Position numbers and translations under genes: made by a program
NCBI GenBank assembly: GCA_903896595.1
Contig: CAITYL010000178.1
Coordinates: 1-40,109 of the forward strand
Source of the DNA: an uncultured Lentisphaerota bacterium
Lineage (GTDB): Bacteria > Verrucomicrobiota > Lentisphaeria > Oligosphaerales > CAITYL01
Length of the DNA stretch: 40,109 nucleotides
Direction of reading: 5' to 3'
The notes under the pieces: generated by a model
What the model was told of the DNA's origin: nothing
The model's input: only the letters and a program-made list of their open reading frames with translations
Database searches by the model: none
Part shown: one piece after another, positions 1-9,336 of the stretch
How the letters are laid out: the number at the start of each line of letters is the position of its first letter
Position numbering within the stretch: the first letter of the stretch is position 1

Positions 1-309
1 CTCTGCGGCCTCCTGTTCAAAAGCCAGAACCTGTAAGCCGTTTTCAAAAGTCCCGATCAATGTGGCACCGTTCTTGGAGTGCGGCAATTCCTTTGCCGCT
101 TTTTAATCTCGGCGTTATTTTCAAGACCGGGAGCCGCCCGTCCTCGGGCGGACAACGACGGCGTCACACCAGTTCCATCCTTGAAGCCACGAAGAACACG
201 AAGGTAAATTGACGGGGGGTTTTGAGACATGAAAACGGATTCTTTTCTGCAACCGGGCCTGATGAGTCTGGCCACGGCGGTACTGGCCGCCACCTCAGGA
301 GAAAACGCA
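1..309. other. Intergenic region made of dispersed repeats
   Basis: No gene is supported before the sialidase-like CDS. The first 25 bases (ending in CTCCTGTTC) match one arm of the GAACAGGAG hairpin family also found near 1503, 21598, 27322 and 37132. Bases 71-184 are a copy of the composite repeat called R1 here: a GCGGCAA-TTCCT-TTGCCGC hairpin (81-99) followed by a CCGCCCG-TCCT-CGGGCGG hairpin (133-151). Reading frames through this stretch on the minus strand show no recognisable protein. Confidence 0.6.
71..184 (+). repeat. R1 composite hairpin repeat, copy 1
   Basis: Two hairpins separated by about 33 bases: GCGGCAA/TTGCCGC (81-99) and CCGCCCG/CGGGCGG with a TCCT loop, preceded by GGGAG (core 129-151). 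The same two parts in the same order recur inverted at 29916-29985. The second hairpin alone recurs at 15698-15720, 24978-25000, 29803-29825 and 37480-37502. The first alone recurs at 36866-36884. It resembles REP-type extragenic palindromes in behaviour, but no known family is recognised. Confidence 0.7.
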
Positions 310-1470
310 ATGGCCGTGGAACTGGTGCTGCATGAGCCGGTGGTGGTGTCGCAGGCGCCGGCCGGGGTCAAGGAGTGGGGGCCCTGGCAATTCCCGCTCC
401 TGCAACGGCTGGCGGACGGGCTGCTGCTGGCCGAGTTCCAAACGGGTGCGGATTCCGCCACCGATTACGGATTGCCGATGGGGCAGGCCGTGTCCGACGA
501 CAACGGGGCAAGCTGGCACACGGTTCCGGCGCCGGGGCTGACCGCCGGGCTGCGGCTGCCCAACGGCGATGAGTTGCGGGCCATCCAGCAGCCGTCCGTG
601 CCGCTGAAAGGGCTGGCCATGCCCAAACCGTGGGCGGTGATTCCCGGTTCCTATGACGCCGTGGTGCAGACCTACTATTGGCGCGCCGAGTTGCCGGTCG
701 ATCTGCCCAAGGGATGGGCGTTTCTGCGGCGGCGGGCGGGCGGCACGGAATGGGTGAAGGAGCTGGCGCAAGTCACGGTTCCGGACCAGGTGGAGTACGC
801 CACGGAAGGGGTGTATGTCGTGCCGTTTCTTGACCAAGACCGCATTCAGGTGGCGCCGGACGGACGGTTGCTGGCCATGCTGTATGTCCGCCCGCAAATG
901 TCACGACACCGCACGGTGGACCGCCGTTATCTGTCCATGCTGTTGGAGTCGGCGGACCACGGGCGGAGCTGGACGTGCAAGAGCACCATCCCCTATTGTC
1001 CGGACCCCAAGGCCGATCCCGACTGGGACGCCCGCGACGGGTTTACGGAACCGCAAACCGGCCGGCTGCCGGACGGATCCCTGCTGACCCTGATGCGGAC
1101 CTCGGACGGCAACCGCCGCGGCCCCTTGTATGCGACGCGGTCAACGGACGGCGGCGCGTCCTGGGAAAAGCCCCGGGTCTTCAACGGCCAGACCGGCTCC
1201 TGGCCGCAGATTCTGAGCCTGAAAAATGGCGTCACCGTGGTTGCCTCGGGCGCGCCGGGCGTTTATCTCTGCTGGAGCGCGGATCCGGCGGGAAAAACCT
1301 GGAGCGCGCCGCTGGCGGTGGTGCCGCATGGCGGCACCTGCGGTTATTCCGATCTCCTGGCCCTGAACGACCATGAATTTCTGATCGTTTATTCCAGCTT
1401 TGACATTCCCGACCGCAACGGGCAGCCGCGCAAGACGATTCTCTGCCGCAAGGTCACCGTGCGAAACTGA
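310..1470 (+). CDS. Sialidase-like BNR/Asp-box protein
   Basis: Predicted member of the exo-sialidase superfamily with a six-bladed beta-propeller fold. Asp-box motifs (S-x-D-x-G-x-x-W) are visible at SDDNGASWH, SADHGRSWT and STDGGASWE, spaced as propeller blades. The length of about 386 residues fits a single catalytic propeller. The ATG at 310 is chosen because AGGAG lies 8 bases upstream. An ATG at 229 would add 27 residues that only weakly resemble a signal peptide and has a poorer ribosome site. Many PVC bacteria carry large families of such proteins, and many act on glycans other than sialic acid, so true sialidase activity is uncertain. It converges on the GntR/LacI regulator, and a hairpin repeat separates the two. 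Confidence 0.8.
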   Translation: MAVELVLHEPVVVSQAPAGVKEWGPWQFPLLQRLADGLLLAEFQTGADSATDYGLPMGQAVSDDNGASWHTVPAPGLTAGLRLPNGDELRAIQQPSVPLKGLAMPKPWAVIPGSYDAVVQTYYWRAELPVDLPKGWAFLRRRAGGTEWVKELAQVTVPDQVEYATEGVYVVPFLDQDRIQVAPDGRLLAMLYVRPQMSRHRTVDRRYLSMLLESADHGRSWTCKSTIPYCPDPKADPDWDARDGFTEPQTGRLPDGSLLTLMRTSDGNRRGPLYATRSTDGGASWEKPRVFNGQTGSWPQILSLKNGVTVVASGAPGVYLCWSADPAGKTWSAPLAVVPHGGTCGYSDLLALNDHEFLIVYSSFDIPDRNGQPRKTILCRKVTVRN

Positions 1471-1502
1471 ACGCGCTATCAACACGCGCCAAAAAAGAAT
1501 TT

Positions 1503-1557
1503 GAACAGGAGAAATCAGGCGAGAACGGAGAAAAACGTCTCTGTGGCCTGCAGGTTC
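1503..1557. repeat. GAACAGGAG hairpin repeat (R4), between convergent genes
   Basis: Imperfect inverted repeat starting GAACAGGAGAAATCAGGCGAG and ending in GGCCTGCAGGTTC. It is a degenerate copy of the fuller palindrome at 21598-21661. It lies between the stop codons of the sialidase-like gene (1470) and the regulator (1610), where it could end transcription from both sides. The run of T residues expected of a classical intrinsic terminator is absent. Confidence 0.5.
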
Positions 1558-1609
1558 TAAAATACCTTCCAGCCCAAGCCGGAGCAAGAGGCTCCGGCCA
1601 CCACGGTCC

Positions 1610-2686
1610 CTATTTGGGGGCCAGATTCTTCACGCTGCCGCGCTGCAACAGGGTCGGGGTAATCAGGCTCTGAATGGCGAGGTGGCCGGTTTCGAGAAAG
1701 CCGCAAATGCTTTGGGCTGTTTCCAGGCCGATGGCTTCCGCCGGGTAGCGAACCGTGGTCAATGGCGGGGTTACCATGCTGCAGTAGAACTGGTCGTCAA
1801 AACCAACCATGCTGATGTCATCCGGAATTTTCATGCCTTTGGCGGCGATCAATTCATACAGGTCCAAGGCAATGGTGTCCCACAGGCTGAGGATGGCGGT
1901 GATCTTTGGATTGTGCTTATAAAGATACTCAAAGCCCTGCTGGTAAGTGGCGGCTTTATCCACGTTGGCGGTCCGGTTGACCGGTACGGTTTCGATGGCC
2001 AGGTTGTGTTCACCGAGAAAGTCGCGGGCGCCGTTGAAACGTTGCCCGAACTCGTTGTCGTTGATGCTGGTGAGGTAGATGCTGCCGATGGCGGCATGGT
2101 GGTTTTCCCACAAATGCTTCGCCATCAGCCGACCACCGGCATAGTGGTCCGGGGTAATGAAATTGAAACGGTCGTGTGGCATGTTCAGCAGGAGCATCGC
2201 TTTGCACTTCTGCGCAATCACCTCCAGGGCGAAGTCATCAAAGGCGGGCCCCACCACCACGATCAAGTCCTGCCGGTTCACGCGCGTCAGGTTTTCCGCC
2301 AGATATTTGCTGGTGCATAATACAGACAGGCAGACGTCGTTGCTGATGTTGTTTAAAACCGTCGAGACAATTTTTTGAATGATTGGAAAATTGAGCTGAT
2401 TGGGCGTCAGGATCATCGTCACTTTCAGCCGCGCTTGAGCGGAACCGTTCTCAATCACCTGCAGGGCATCCGCATGCACGACAACGCGACGCCCGCTGCG
2501 CATGATGATCTGGCGGGACAACAGTTCGCGGATCGCCTGCCGGACAACCGTTCGGCTGCCGTCGTAGTATTCGGCAATTTGCCGCTCGGACGGCATCCGG
2601 CTGCCGGCCGGATAAATTCCGCATTTGATTCCGTTGATCACCCGGTCAACCAGGCTGCTTTTCTTGCTGTCTAAACGGTAGTGCAT
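1610..2686 (-). CDS. GntR-type HTH / LacI-type effector domain regulator
   Basis: Transcription factor with an N-terminal winged helix of the GntR type (residues about 5-75; key stretch SRMPSERQIAEYYDGSRTVV, then RQAIREL) and a C-terminal periplasmic-binding-like sugar sensor typical of LacI regulators (residues about 85-350, including DDISMVGFDDQFYCSMVTPP). This fusion is common among carbohydrate regulators in PVC bacteria and Bacteroidetes (AraR-like architecture). AAGG lies six bases before the ATG. It is the last gene of the operon that starts at 11351, 42 bases after the transporter stop, so it probably senses the imported sugar and controls the operon. The operator was not identified. 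Confidence 0.9.
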   Translation of the reverse strand: MHYRLDSKKSSLVDRVINGIKCGIYPAGSRMPSERQIAEYYDGSRTVVRQAIRELLSRQIIMRSGRRVVVHADALQVIENGSAQARLKVTMILTPNQLNFPIIQKIVSTVLNNISNDVCLSVLCTSKYLAENLTRVNRQDLIVVVGPAFDDFALEVIAQKCKAMLLLNMPHDRFNFITPDHYAGGRLMAKHLWENHHAAIGSIYLTSINDNEFGQRFNGARDFLGEHNLAIETVPVNRTANVDKAATYQQGFEYLYKHNPKITAILSLWDTIALDLYELIAAKGMKIPDDISMVGFDDQFYCSMVTPPLTTVRYPAEAIGLETAQSICGFLETGHLAIQSLITPTLLQRGSVKNLAPK

Positions 2687-2728
2687 CGTGTGCCTTGCGG
2701 TTGTTGCTGCAATATAACAGTCAATCGA

Positions 2729-4696
2729 TTATGGTGTTGCCACCGCCAGCAGGCCGTCCATGTGGGTCAGCCGGCCGCGTTCTATTCGGGCCATCATCCA
2801 CATCGAACCGATCAGGGTGAGGTTGGTGACCAGGTTGGCAACGGTGAAGAGAATGGCGCCGGTTTCCATGTGGAGGTTGACCGTGACCACCACCTGGGCG
2901 CTCCAGATTGGGATCATCAACAGGAACTGAATCCCGACGGCGATCGCGCACCCGTGGTGGATAATCCCGTTGCGGAGCGGTTCACCGTTTCGACTCCGCT
3001 TCATGTCACGGCGAATCTGGAGTTCCACCCACTTCCACAACAGCCAGACCGCCACCGAGGCTGGCAGCAAAATGGCGCCATGCCAGAAAAACGCCCTGGA
3101 CATCTGTTTTAGGTTCATCCAGTACATCAGCGGCGGAATCAGTAAAATGGACAACAGCATGATTGCCTGGTAGATGTGTAGCGTCATGCTGACCCAAAAC
3201 GACTGCGGGCCGACCGTGGTCACAATCGGCATCTCCTCCACCCCGGTCGGGCTCCAGGAGGCTGGTGGATGGTAATGGGCGTCTCCGCCCAGCTCGTACC
3301 ATTTCCGGTAGAGAAACAGGGCGATGACAGCCGCCGCCACGGCAAACACAAGGTTCCAAAGGGCGATAAACCGATAGGCAAAATCGGAGCCGTGGAAAAC
3401 GTATTTCATCAGGTCGATGAAGGCGCCGGCCACCAGTCCGGCCGCCAGTGTGCAGAACGACCGGAACAAGGCCTGCGCCGAACAAAACTGTCCGAACCGG
3501 GACTGCGGGAAAATTCGCATGTCTCTGGGAAAACCACAGCCGCCGCCCAACGCCCCCTGAAAGGTCGCCACCAGCCCAATCCCGACACTCAGCCAGAAGT
3601 AATAGGTTCCCGGCAGGGTGACGAAGATCCACACCCAGCTCATTGCCGTTCCCGCCACTCCAAAGACCGTCAGATAAACGGAGACCCGTAACGGATGCCA
3701 GCGGTCAATGAAGATCGCGGTGAAATACATCGCCACCAACGAGGCCACCGCCATGATCGCCCCCAATTTTCCGATCTGATCCAACGTCAGCCCCATCTGC
3801 CGGCTGAAAAATACGCCGAACACCCCGATCGCCCCGCCGGCGGCCTGAATCCCGGTCAGGCCAAAGATCAGCCAGTAAAATTTATTGGAAAACGATTCTT
3901 TGAGAAACGCTTCAACGACATGGAACTTGGATCTCTTTGCCGCGTCCGGGTCGGGTTCTTCAAACGGCGGATACTGCCCTTCCTTGACCATGAAACAGAC
4001 CAGCCCAAAGCCGACCAGATAAAGCACCGCCGCCCCCAGCATGATCTCGCGCATGTTGGATTCGGCGTACTTGAAAATGAAATAGCTATAGAGGGCGCTG
4101 GCCGCCGTTCCCACGATCCGGAACATGCCCACAAAACGCGCCAGGAACTGCGGCGGCACCACATCGTTGAACAAATACCAAAAGACCGAGCCCACGAACA
4201 TGTTGAAGAAGGTAAACATGGTCATGAAGACGCCGATGAGCGCAATGGTCAGTGTCGTCGGGGCGATTTGGCGCAGATAGGGCGAATACTGCCGCAGCAA
4301 GAGACTGAGGTCGTCGCTCCATCCCAGCAGGGCCAGGCAGGCGCACAGAAATGGCATCGTCCAGAGAATGAACGGGATCCGGCGTCCCCACTTGCTGCGA
4401 TAACGGTCGCTCTTGAAACTGACATACGGGCAGATGGTCATGTTGAGGAGACCGGGGATGGTCGACAGAATCAGCCCTATCGTCAGGTTGGAGCAGCCCA
4501 GGTCTTTCAGCTTTAGTGGCAGCACGCTCGGCACCACGGTTTCCATTAGGGTAAAACAGAAATCACCCCATAGCAACCAGGCGAAAAGCACGACCAGCCC
4601 CACCTTGGTGTAGGTCAGTGTTCCGCAATGGTAAGTGGCCGGCGAGTGGCCGGCACCGCTGCTGATTTCGCTGGTTGGCAGGGTCGTCTTGATCAC
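2729..4696 (-). CDS. MFS sugar transporter with extra C-terminal membrane segments
   Basis: Integral membrane protein of the major facilitator superfamily, closest in feel to the glycoside-pentoside-hexuronide:cation symporter group. Residues about 30-470 hold roughly twelve hydrophobic segments with MFS-like loops (for example FKSDRYRSKWGRRIPFI between segments 2 and 3, and IDRWHPLRVSVY mid-protein). The protein is 655 residues, about 200 longer than usual. The remainder has a soluble loop (WYELGGDAHYHPPASWSP) followed by about four more hydrophobic segments. The start is GTG, overlapping the alpha-galactosidase stop by four bases (GTGA), which implies translational coupling. It presumably imports the galactoside handled by the operon; the substrate is inferred from neighbours only. 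Confidence 0.88.
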   Translation of the reverse strand: MIKTTLPTSEISSGAGHSPATYHCGTLTYTKVGLVVLFAWLLWGDFCFTLMETVVPSVLPLKLKDLGCSNLTIGLILSTIPGLLNMTICPYVSFKSDRYRSKWGRRIPFILWTMPFLCACLALLGWSDDLSLLLRQYSPYLRQIAPTTLTIALIGVFMTMFTFFNMFVGSVFWYLFNDVVPPQFLARFVGMFRIVGTAASALYSYFIFKYAESNMREIMLGAAVLYLVGFGLVCFMVKEGQYPPFEEPDPDAAKRSKFHVVEAFLKESFSNKFYWLIFGLTGIQAAGGAIGVFGVFFSRQMGLTLDQIGKLGAIMAVASLVAMYFTAIFIDRWHPLRVSVYLTVFGVAGTAMSWVWIFVTLPGTYYFWLSVGIGLVATFQGALGGGCGFPRDMRIFPQSRFGQFCSAQALFRSFCTLAAGLVAGAFIDLMKYVFHGSDFAYRFIALWNLVFAVAAAVIALFLYRKWYELGGDAHYHPPASWSPTGVEEMPIVTTVGPQSFWVSMTLHIYQAIMLLSILLIPPLMYWMNLKQMSRAFFWHGAILLPASVAVWLLWKWVELQIRRDMKRSRNGEPLRNGIIHHGCAIAVGIQFLLMIPIWSAQVVVTVNLHMETGAILFTVANLVTNLTLIGSMWMMARIERGRLTHMDGLLAVATP

Positions 4697-6696
4697 TGAC
4701 TCGCGTCCCTCTCGCTGCTATGACATCCGACCTGACCGGGGGCATCCTCGGACCGCATGGCCTCGTATAGAAATAATGCACTTCCCGGCCGCGACGAAAT
4801 CTGGACGTCCAGCCCCTCAGTCATCAGCGTTGCCCCGGCCAGAGTCTGGCGGCGGTCGGCATCCACGTCATGCAGCAGGTACTGCGCGTCGGGTTTCAGA
4901 CCATAGAGCTTGAGCTTTCCCGCCGCATGCGGACTCTTTTCGCGCCGGAAGGCCAGCACGGCCCCCTGGTTTAGGTCCGGCCGGTCCAGTTGATAAGCGC
5001 ACCACACATCCGCGTTGGGCGACGGTTCCGTCAACGGGTAGAAATCGCCGTAGAACAGCGGCCGGAGCCGGATAAATTCAGCCACCCGTTTTTGAGCTGC
5101 GGCAACATCGAAATCGCTCTTTTCAAAATCCCAAGCCAGGGAAATGCCGGCCGCCAAACTGCTGCGAAAGAAGTAGGGATCGGTGGTATGGCATCCCCCG
5201 GAACAGCACGGCAACCAGGGAAGAAGACCCAGGGTATGGCATTGCGATCCCTCGGGCTCAAAGGCATAATCCGAGCGCCAGAGTGCCACGCTCCGGGAGA
5301 TGGTTTCCAAATCGAGCCGGCGGCCACCGCTGGCGCAGTTGTCAACGACCAGCCCCGGATGCCGCTGCCGCAACCCGTCCCAAAAGGCATAAAGTCCCTG
5401 AATGTAACGAATCTCCGTGATCCCTTGGCGGTCTGGAGCGTCCGCGGATTGCCAGTAGCCCCAGGGATCGAAGTTGAAGTCCTGACGATAAATGGTCACG
5501 CCGCTCTCCGCGATCACGTTCGAAACATGCTCGGTGAGCCAGTGCCGGGCATCTGGATTCCCCAGATCCAGAACCGCTTCCGCCTGGGGCACTAGCCGCT
5601 GGCGTTGCTGCCGGGTCGGAGCATCGGGAAAAAGCAACCACTCCGGATGATGCTCATAAAGCCAGGTGCCGGCATAGACCCGTTCGGGTTCAAACCACAA
5701 CACAAACCCCATCCCCTGTTTTTGGGCGGTTTCCCCCACCGGTTTCAAACCATTCGGAAACGCCGTTTTTTTGGGAAACCAATTGCCGACGTCAAAGGCC
5801 CAGTTGCCTACCCCGTCATACCAGCCGGCGTCGAGCCAGTAGCATTCGAGAGGAATGCCGGCGCTCACCACATGTGCGATAAATTCCTTTTGGTTCTGTT
5901 CCGTAACCCCGTTTCCGCAATTGTGCTTATGCCAGGTACTGGCCGCCAGCGGCAGTTGCACCGGCTGGCCGTTAGCTTGGGGGGTGTGATGGGAAAGGAT
6001 AAATTTCCGGAACTGGTTTTGACGGCTGGCCCCGGCAGGCGTGTCCGAGAAGAACATCAGAATCCGCGGCGTGCGCACCTCTTCGCCGGGATGCAGCCTG
6101 AAGTGGGTCTGTTTCATGCCGGCCCGGATCTGGATGCCTTTTTCCGCATCACGGGCAAGAGAGGCGGCCCAGCCGCCCGACCATCCAATGCCGAAGATGA
6201 TGCAGGCGCCATCGTAGTCCAGACTAAAGAACGGCAGCGTCCCGTCCGAGGAGCGGCCGCCAATGCAGGCCAGTTGCTTTTCGGCGTAAGGCCCCAATCC
6301 TTGCACCAAAGGCAAAAAATCGGTTTTTTCGCAGGAACTTCCCCGGTGGTGATGGAGAACAAACTCGGCCTCCTGCGCCCGGGTCAGGCCAATGTCGAGC
6401 GGTTGCACGTCCTCGATTACCCCACTGTCGGCCGTTCCGGTATTTTTCAGGAAAACCGTCCATTCGACGGCCGGGAAGTCATGGAAGTGCATGACCTCGC
6501 ACGTCACCGACAACCCCGCCTGAGCTTCCGTCCAGTTCAACCGGAAGGACGCGGCGCCGACCGACGGCGGCAAAGCGGTCACGCTACGGCTTGACTGGGC
6601 CAGCCACTCGGTGGCGCTTTTGCCACCGTATTGGAAGGAAAACGGCAGTTGGGCGTCCGTGTTAAGGAAATGTGTGTTTACCCAGTTCTCGGTCAT
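4693..6696 (-). CDS. Alpha-galactosidase, GH36-type, cytoplasmic
   Basis: Predicted retaining alpha-galactosidase. An N-terminal beta-sandwich (about 1-250) precedes a TIM barrel containing YWLDAGWY, FVLWFEPERV, the nucleophile motif YRQDFN (Asp) and the acid/base motif ALWRSDY (Asp), with DNCASGGRRLDLET between them as in GH36/GH27. A short beta domain ends the protein. The start at 6696 is chosen because GGAG lies 8 bases upstream; an ATG 18 bases earlier has no such site. No signal peptide is seen. It lies 27 bases after the GH95-like gene and overlaps the transporter start by four bases. Its catalytic domain closely resembles that of the second alpha-galactosidase at 16885-19338. Confidence 0.92.
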   Translation of the reverse strand: MTENWVNTHFLNTDAQLPFSFQYGGKSATEWLAQSSRSVTALPPSVGAASFRLNWTEAQAGLSVTCEVMHFHDFPAVEWTVFLKNTGTADSGVIEDVQPLDIGLTRAQEAEFVLHHHRGSSCEKTDFLPLVQGLGPYAEKQLACIGGRSSDGTLPFFSLDYDGACIIFGIGWSGGWAASLARDAEKGIQIRAGMKQTHFRLHPGEEVRTPRILMFFSDTPAGASRQNQFRKFILSHHTPQANGQPVQLPLAASTWHKHNCGNGVTEQNQKEFIAHVVSAGIPLECYWLDAGWYDGVGNWAFDVGNWFPKKTAFPNGLKPVGETAQKQGMGFVLWFEPERVYAGTWLYEHHPEWLLFPDAPTRQQRQRLVPQAEAVLDLGNPDARHWLTEHVSNVIAESGVTIYRQDFNFDPWGYWQSADAPDRQGITEIRYIQGLYAFWDGLRQRHPGLVVDNCASGGRRLDLETISRSVALWRSDYAFEPEGSQCHTLGLLPWLPCCSGGCHTTDPYFFRSSLAAGISLAWDFEKSDFDVAAAQKRVAEFIRLRPLFYGDFYPLTEPSPNADVWCAYQLDRPDLNQGAVLAFRREKSPHAAGKLKLYGLKPDAQYLLHDVDADRRQTLAGATLMTEGLDVQISSRPGSALFLYEAMRSEDAPGQVGCHSSERDASQ

Positions 6697-6723
6697 TGGT
6701 TTTTCTCCGGTCATTGAAAGATG

Positions 6724-9336
6724 CTAAAAACTCCGTTCCAGTCCCAATTGCGTCAACCCATTCGGCGAGTGCCGGGGAGCCTGATTGGCCAGCCAGGTTT
6801 CGGGTATCGTCTGCCAACGGCGCGCCGTTTTTTCATCCGCCACCAGCAGGAACGTCTGCCCTTTTTTGATGGCGAGTTCAACGACTCTGCCGGTGGCTTT
6901 GCCGACGGCGATGCCGTTTTCGCACATCACCATTTTTTTCCAGGGGTTGCTGATTTTAGCGGTGTTATTCGCCAAACCTTTGACGAATACCCACTGGATT
7001 TTTCCGCCCATGATTTCGGCTGAAACTTCAACGCCGCCCATGGCGTGCAGCGTAAATCGTGCGGACTGCGTCTTACCCAGCGCCGGGGCAATCCGAATCA
7101 CGCCATCATGACTTTGCAGCAGCGATTCGTTGACGGCGCCGGTAAACACACCCAGCGATTCAAGGGAGGAATGCCGAAACGGCCAGGACGGTGACGCCGG
7201 GATTTTTTGGTCCGGATCTTTCTGGCATTCCTGCCATTTTGCCTGATCGCTCACCTTGCTCGTCCGCCAGCGTAGCGCCGCCTCGGCGCGAATGTTGTTG
7301 CGGACGCCCCAATGGGTCATGCCGGTGGGATATATCTGCCATCGTTCCGCATATTCTTTAAGGACCGCCTGCAACTCCGCCGCCATGCCAAGTCTGGCCA
7401 TGACAATGGGGACCGGCGACCAGCCGGTGCCGTCAAGCGAATAAATCATGGTCGTGGTCACCAGGGTTCGGAACAGCTCCGTGCCTTGTTCCGCCAGCCC
7501 CACGACGCCGGCGGGAAAAACCGGCGCCAGCTCCGACCAGGGAAACGCGCCATCGTCACCGTCGCTGTCAATATCGTCTGGCATCTCAGGCGTGAGCCCA
7601 TTTTCCAATTTGGCCAGCAGATTAAAAATATCTTCGCCCCCCGTCGTTTGAGGAGTTTTGCGGGGCCAGCGGGATACCACCGTTTGGCCGGTTTCGTCAT
7701 TGACCGCTGCTGCCAGCATTTTGGGGTGCTTGACGTTGGCGTCACGGAACCGCCCGATGGTGTACTTGCCGTCTTTGATATAGGATTCATCCAATTCCAA
7801 CTCGACATAACCGGCCAGGTTTTCCAGGAGGTCATGCCAGTGGTCCTCATGACCGCACGTCTCATTCGCCGCCGTGCCTGCCTGAAGCACCGCCGCAAAC
7901 AAGGCCCGCCCACAGGCATACTCGGTGGTACACTCTCTGACCAGGCGCCAACCTTCATAGCTGGTTGCTGTTTTGGCGTGATACTTCCCATCTGCCAGTT
8001 TCTCAAAGCGGGTCGCAAAAAACTGGGCCGCCTCACGCAGATACGGCCACGCCCGGTTTTTCAGAAAATCATCATCTCCCGTATATTGATACTGTCGCCA
8101 GAATTCCAACGCGATTTGCGTCACCGGCGTGTGGTTATGCTGTAGCCCGTCGTTGTTGAAGCCGTTTTGATCCGTAACGTCAGCCACGAACGCACCCTCG
8201 ACTCCGAATCCTTCCTGGCAGTCGAGCTTGGCGTTTTCCAGGCCGGCGAAGCGAAACTCCAGATACGCCCGGACCAGATCGTGATGACCGGCGGCATTCA
8301 GCCCCCAATAAAGCTGCTGCTGATTCCAGTGGAAGTAACGGCCCCAGGCCCGAAAATCACGATTCCACCCCCATAATCCGTCAATAAACCGCCCCGGATA
8401 ACGCCCCCCCTGGCAGGCATTGAGATAATACATGGCCAGATGCCAGAAATTATCGTTATACCGGTCGCCAGTCTCCACGAACGAACGCAGCCAAAACGTT
8501 TTCCACGCCGCCTTGTGCGTGCGTAACAGTGCCGGTGAAAACGCGGCCAGTTGATCGCACGCCAGCTTGACCGCCGCCGTTTTGACCGGCGAGGTGACGG
8601 CCAGCCGCAGGGAAAATGCATTGCCATTGATGACCGCCGTACACTGGTGCGGACCACGCCGTTGATAGGTGGCGGCAGTCCCGGCAATCGTGGCGGCCAC
8701 GGCAAAGGTGCCGCGCGTAACCGGGTGGGTCAGTCCCATGACCGTCGCGGTGGCAAAACTAGACGTGCCGGCCAAGCCGGCGGACGGTTCGCGCACCTGC
8801 ATGGAATACCAGCGCGCAAAAATTCGCGACCCGAAATGCTCAAGGCAAACCTCAACCGGCACGGGGTCGTCAAATTGTTTTTTGACGTCCACCATGAGCA
8901 GGCCGGTGCGTTTATCAACCCGCGCCGTCAGGCTGATCTTTCCCAGCGCACTGGCAACCTTCAGCGTCATGATGCCATCCGCAATGGAGAGCCGGCCATC
9001 GCAGCCGGTAAGATAAAACAGATCAAAGATTGGGTAATGAAAATCCATCTCGACCCGGCAGGCATGACGCAAGGTCGAAAGCCCCGTTTCCGCCTTCGTT
9101 ACATCGTTGTCAGTCCATCGGCGGATGGTCGTATCGTCCCACAGGTCGCACTTGTTGACGGCAATGATGAGCTTGCTGCCCTGTGTCCAACACAGGGCGC
9201 CGACATCGCCGTTGCCAAGCGCGATCCCCTGCATGGGGTCTTCCGGCGGGCTATGAAAAACCAGGTCGTATTTGGCCACCCGGCCCGGCCAGATGATCGT
9301 CCACTCACCCCGGTTGAGGTCAAACGTGCTTTTCAT
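6724..9336 (-). CDS. GH95-like (alpha/alpha)6-barrel glycoside hydrolase
   Basis: Large protein (870 residues) of the six-hairpin glycosidase superfamily, most like GH95 enzymes (alpha-L-fucosidase or alpha-L-galactosidase) and their uncharacterised relatives. The N-terminal beta-sandwich has ALGNGDVGALCW and INAVNKCDLWDD-like loops near residues 35-70. The helical barrel carries QNGFNNDGLQHNHTPVTQIA followed by LEFWRQYQYTGD. The C-terminal beta domain has LLQSHDGVIRIAPALG, a typical GH95 ending. No signal peptide is seen. GAGG lies seven bases before the ATG, which overlaps the stop of the upstream gene (ATGA). Position between a GH-like protein and an alpha-galactosidase suggests it removes a side-chain sugar, possibly L-fucose or L-galactose; specificity cannot be read from sequence. 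Confidence 0.75.
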   Translation of the reverse strand: MKSTFDLNRGEWTIIWPGRVAKYDLVFHSPPEDPMQGIALGNGDVGALCWTQGSKLIIAVNKCDLWDDTTIRRWTDNDVTKAETGLSTLRHACRVEMDFHYPIFDLFYLTGCDGRLSIADGIMTLKVASALGKISLTARVDKRTGLLMVDVKKQFDDPVPVEVCLEHFGSRIFARWYSMQVREPSAGLAGTSSFATATVMGLTHPVTRGTFAVAATIAGTAATYQRRGPHQCTAVINGNAFSLRLAVTSPVKTAAVKLACDQLAAFSPALLRTHKAAWKTFWLRSFVETGDRYNDNFWHLAMYYLNACQGGRYPGRFIDGLWGWNRDFRAWGRYFHWNQQQLYWGLNAAGHHDLVRAYLEFRFAGLENAKLDCQEGFGVEGAFVADVTDQNGFNNDGLQHNHTPVTQIALEFWRQYQYTGDDDFLKNRAWPYLREAAQFFATRFEKLADGKYHAKTATSYEGWRLVRECTTEYACGRALFAAVLQAGTAANETCGHEDHWHDLLENLAGYVELELDESYIKDGKYTIGRFRDANVKHPKMLAAAVNDETGQTVVSRWPRKTPQTTGGEDIFNLLAKLENGLTPEMPDDIDSDGDDGAFPWSELAPVFPAGVVGLAEQGTELFRTLVTTTMIYSLDGTGWSPVPIVMARLGMAAELQAVLKEYAERWQIYPTGMTHWGVRNNIRAEAALRWRTSKVSDQAKWQECQKDPDQKIPASPSWPFRHSSLESLGVFTGAVNESLLQSHDGVIRIAPALGKTQSARFTLHAMGGVEVSAEIMGGKIQWVFVKGLANNTAKISNPWKKMVMCENGIAVGKATGRVVELAIKKGQTFLLVADEKTARRWQTIPETWLANQAPRHSPNGLTQLGLERSF

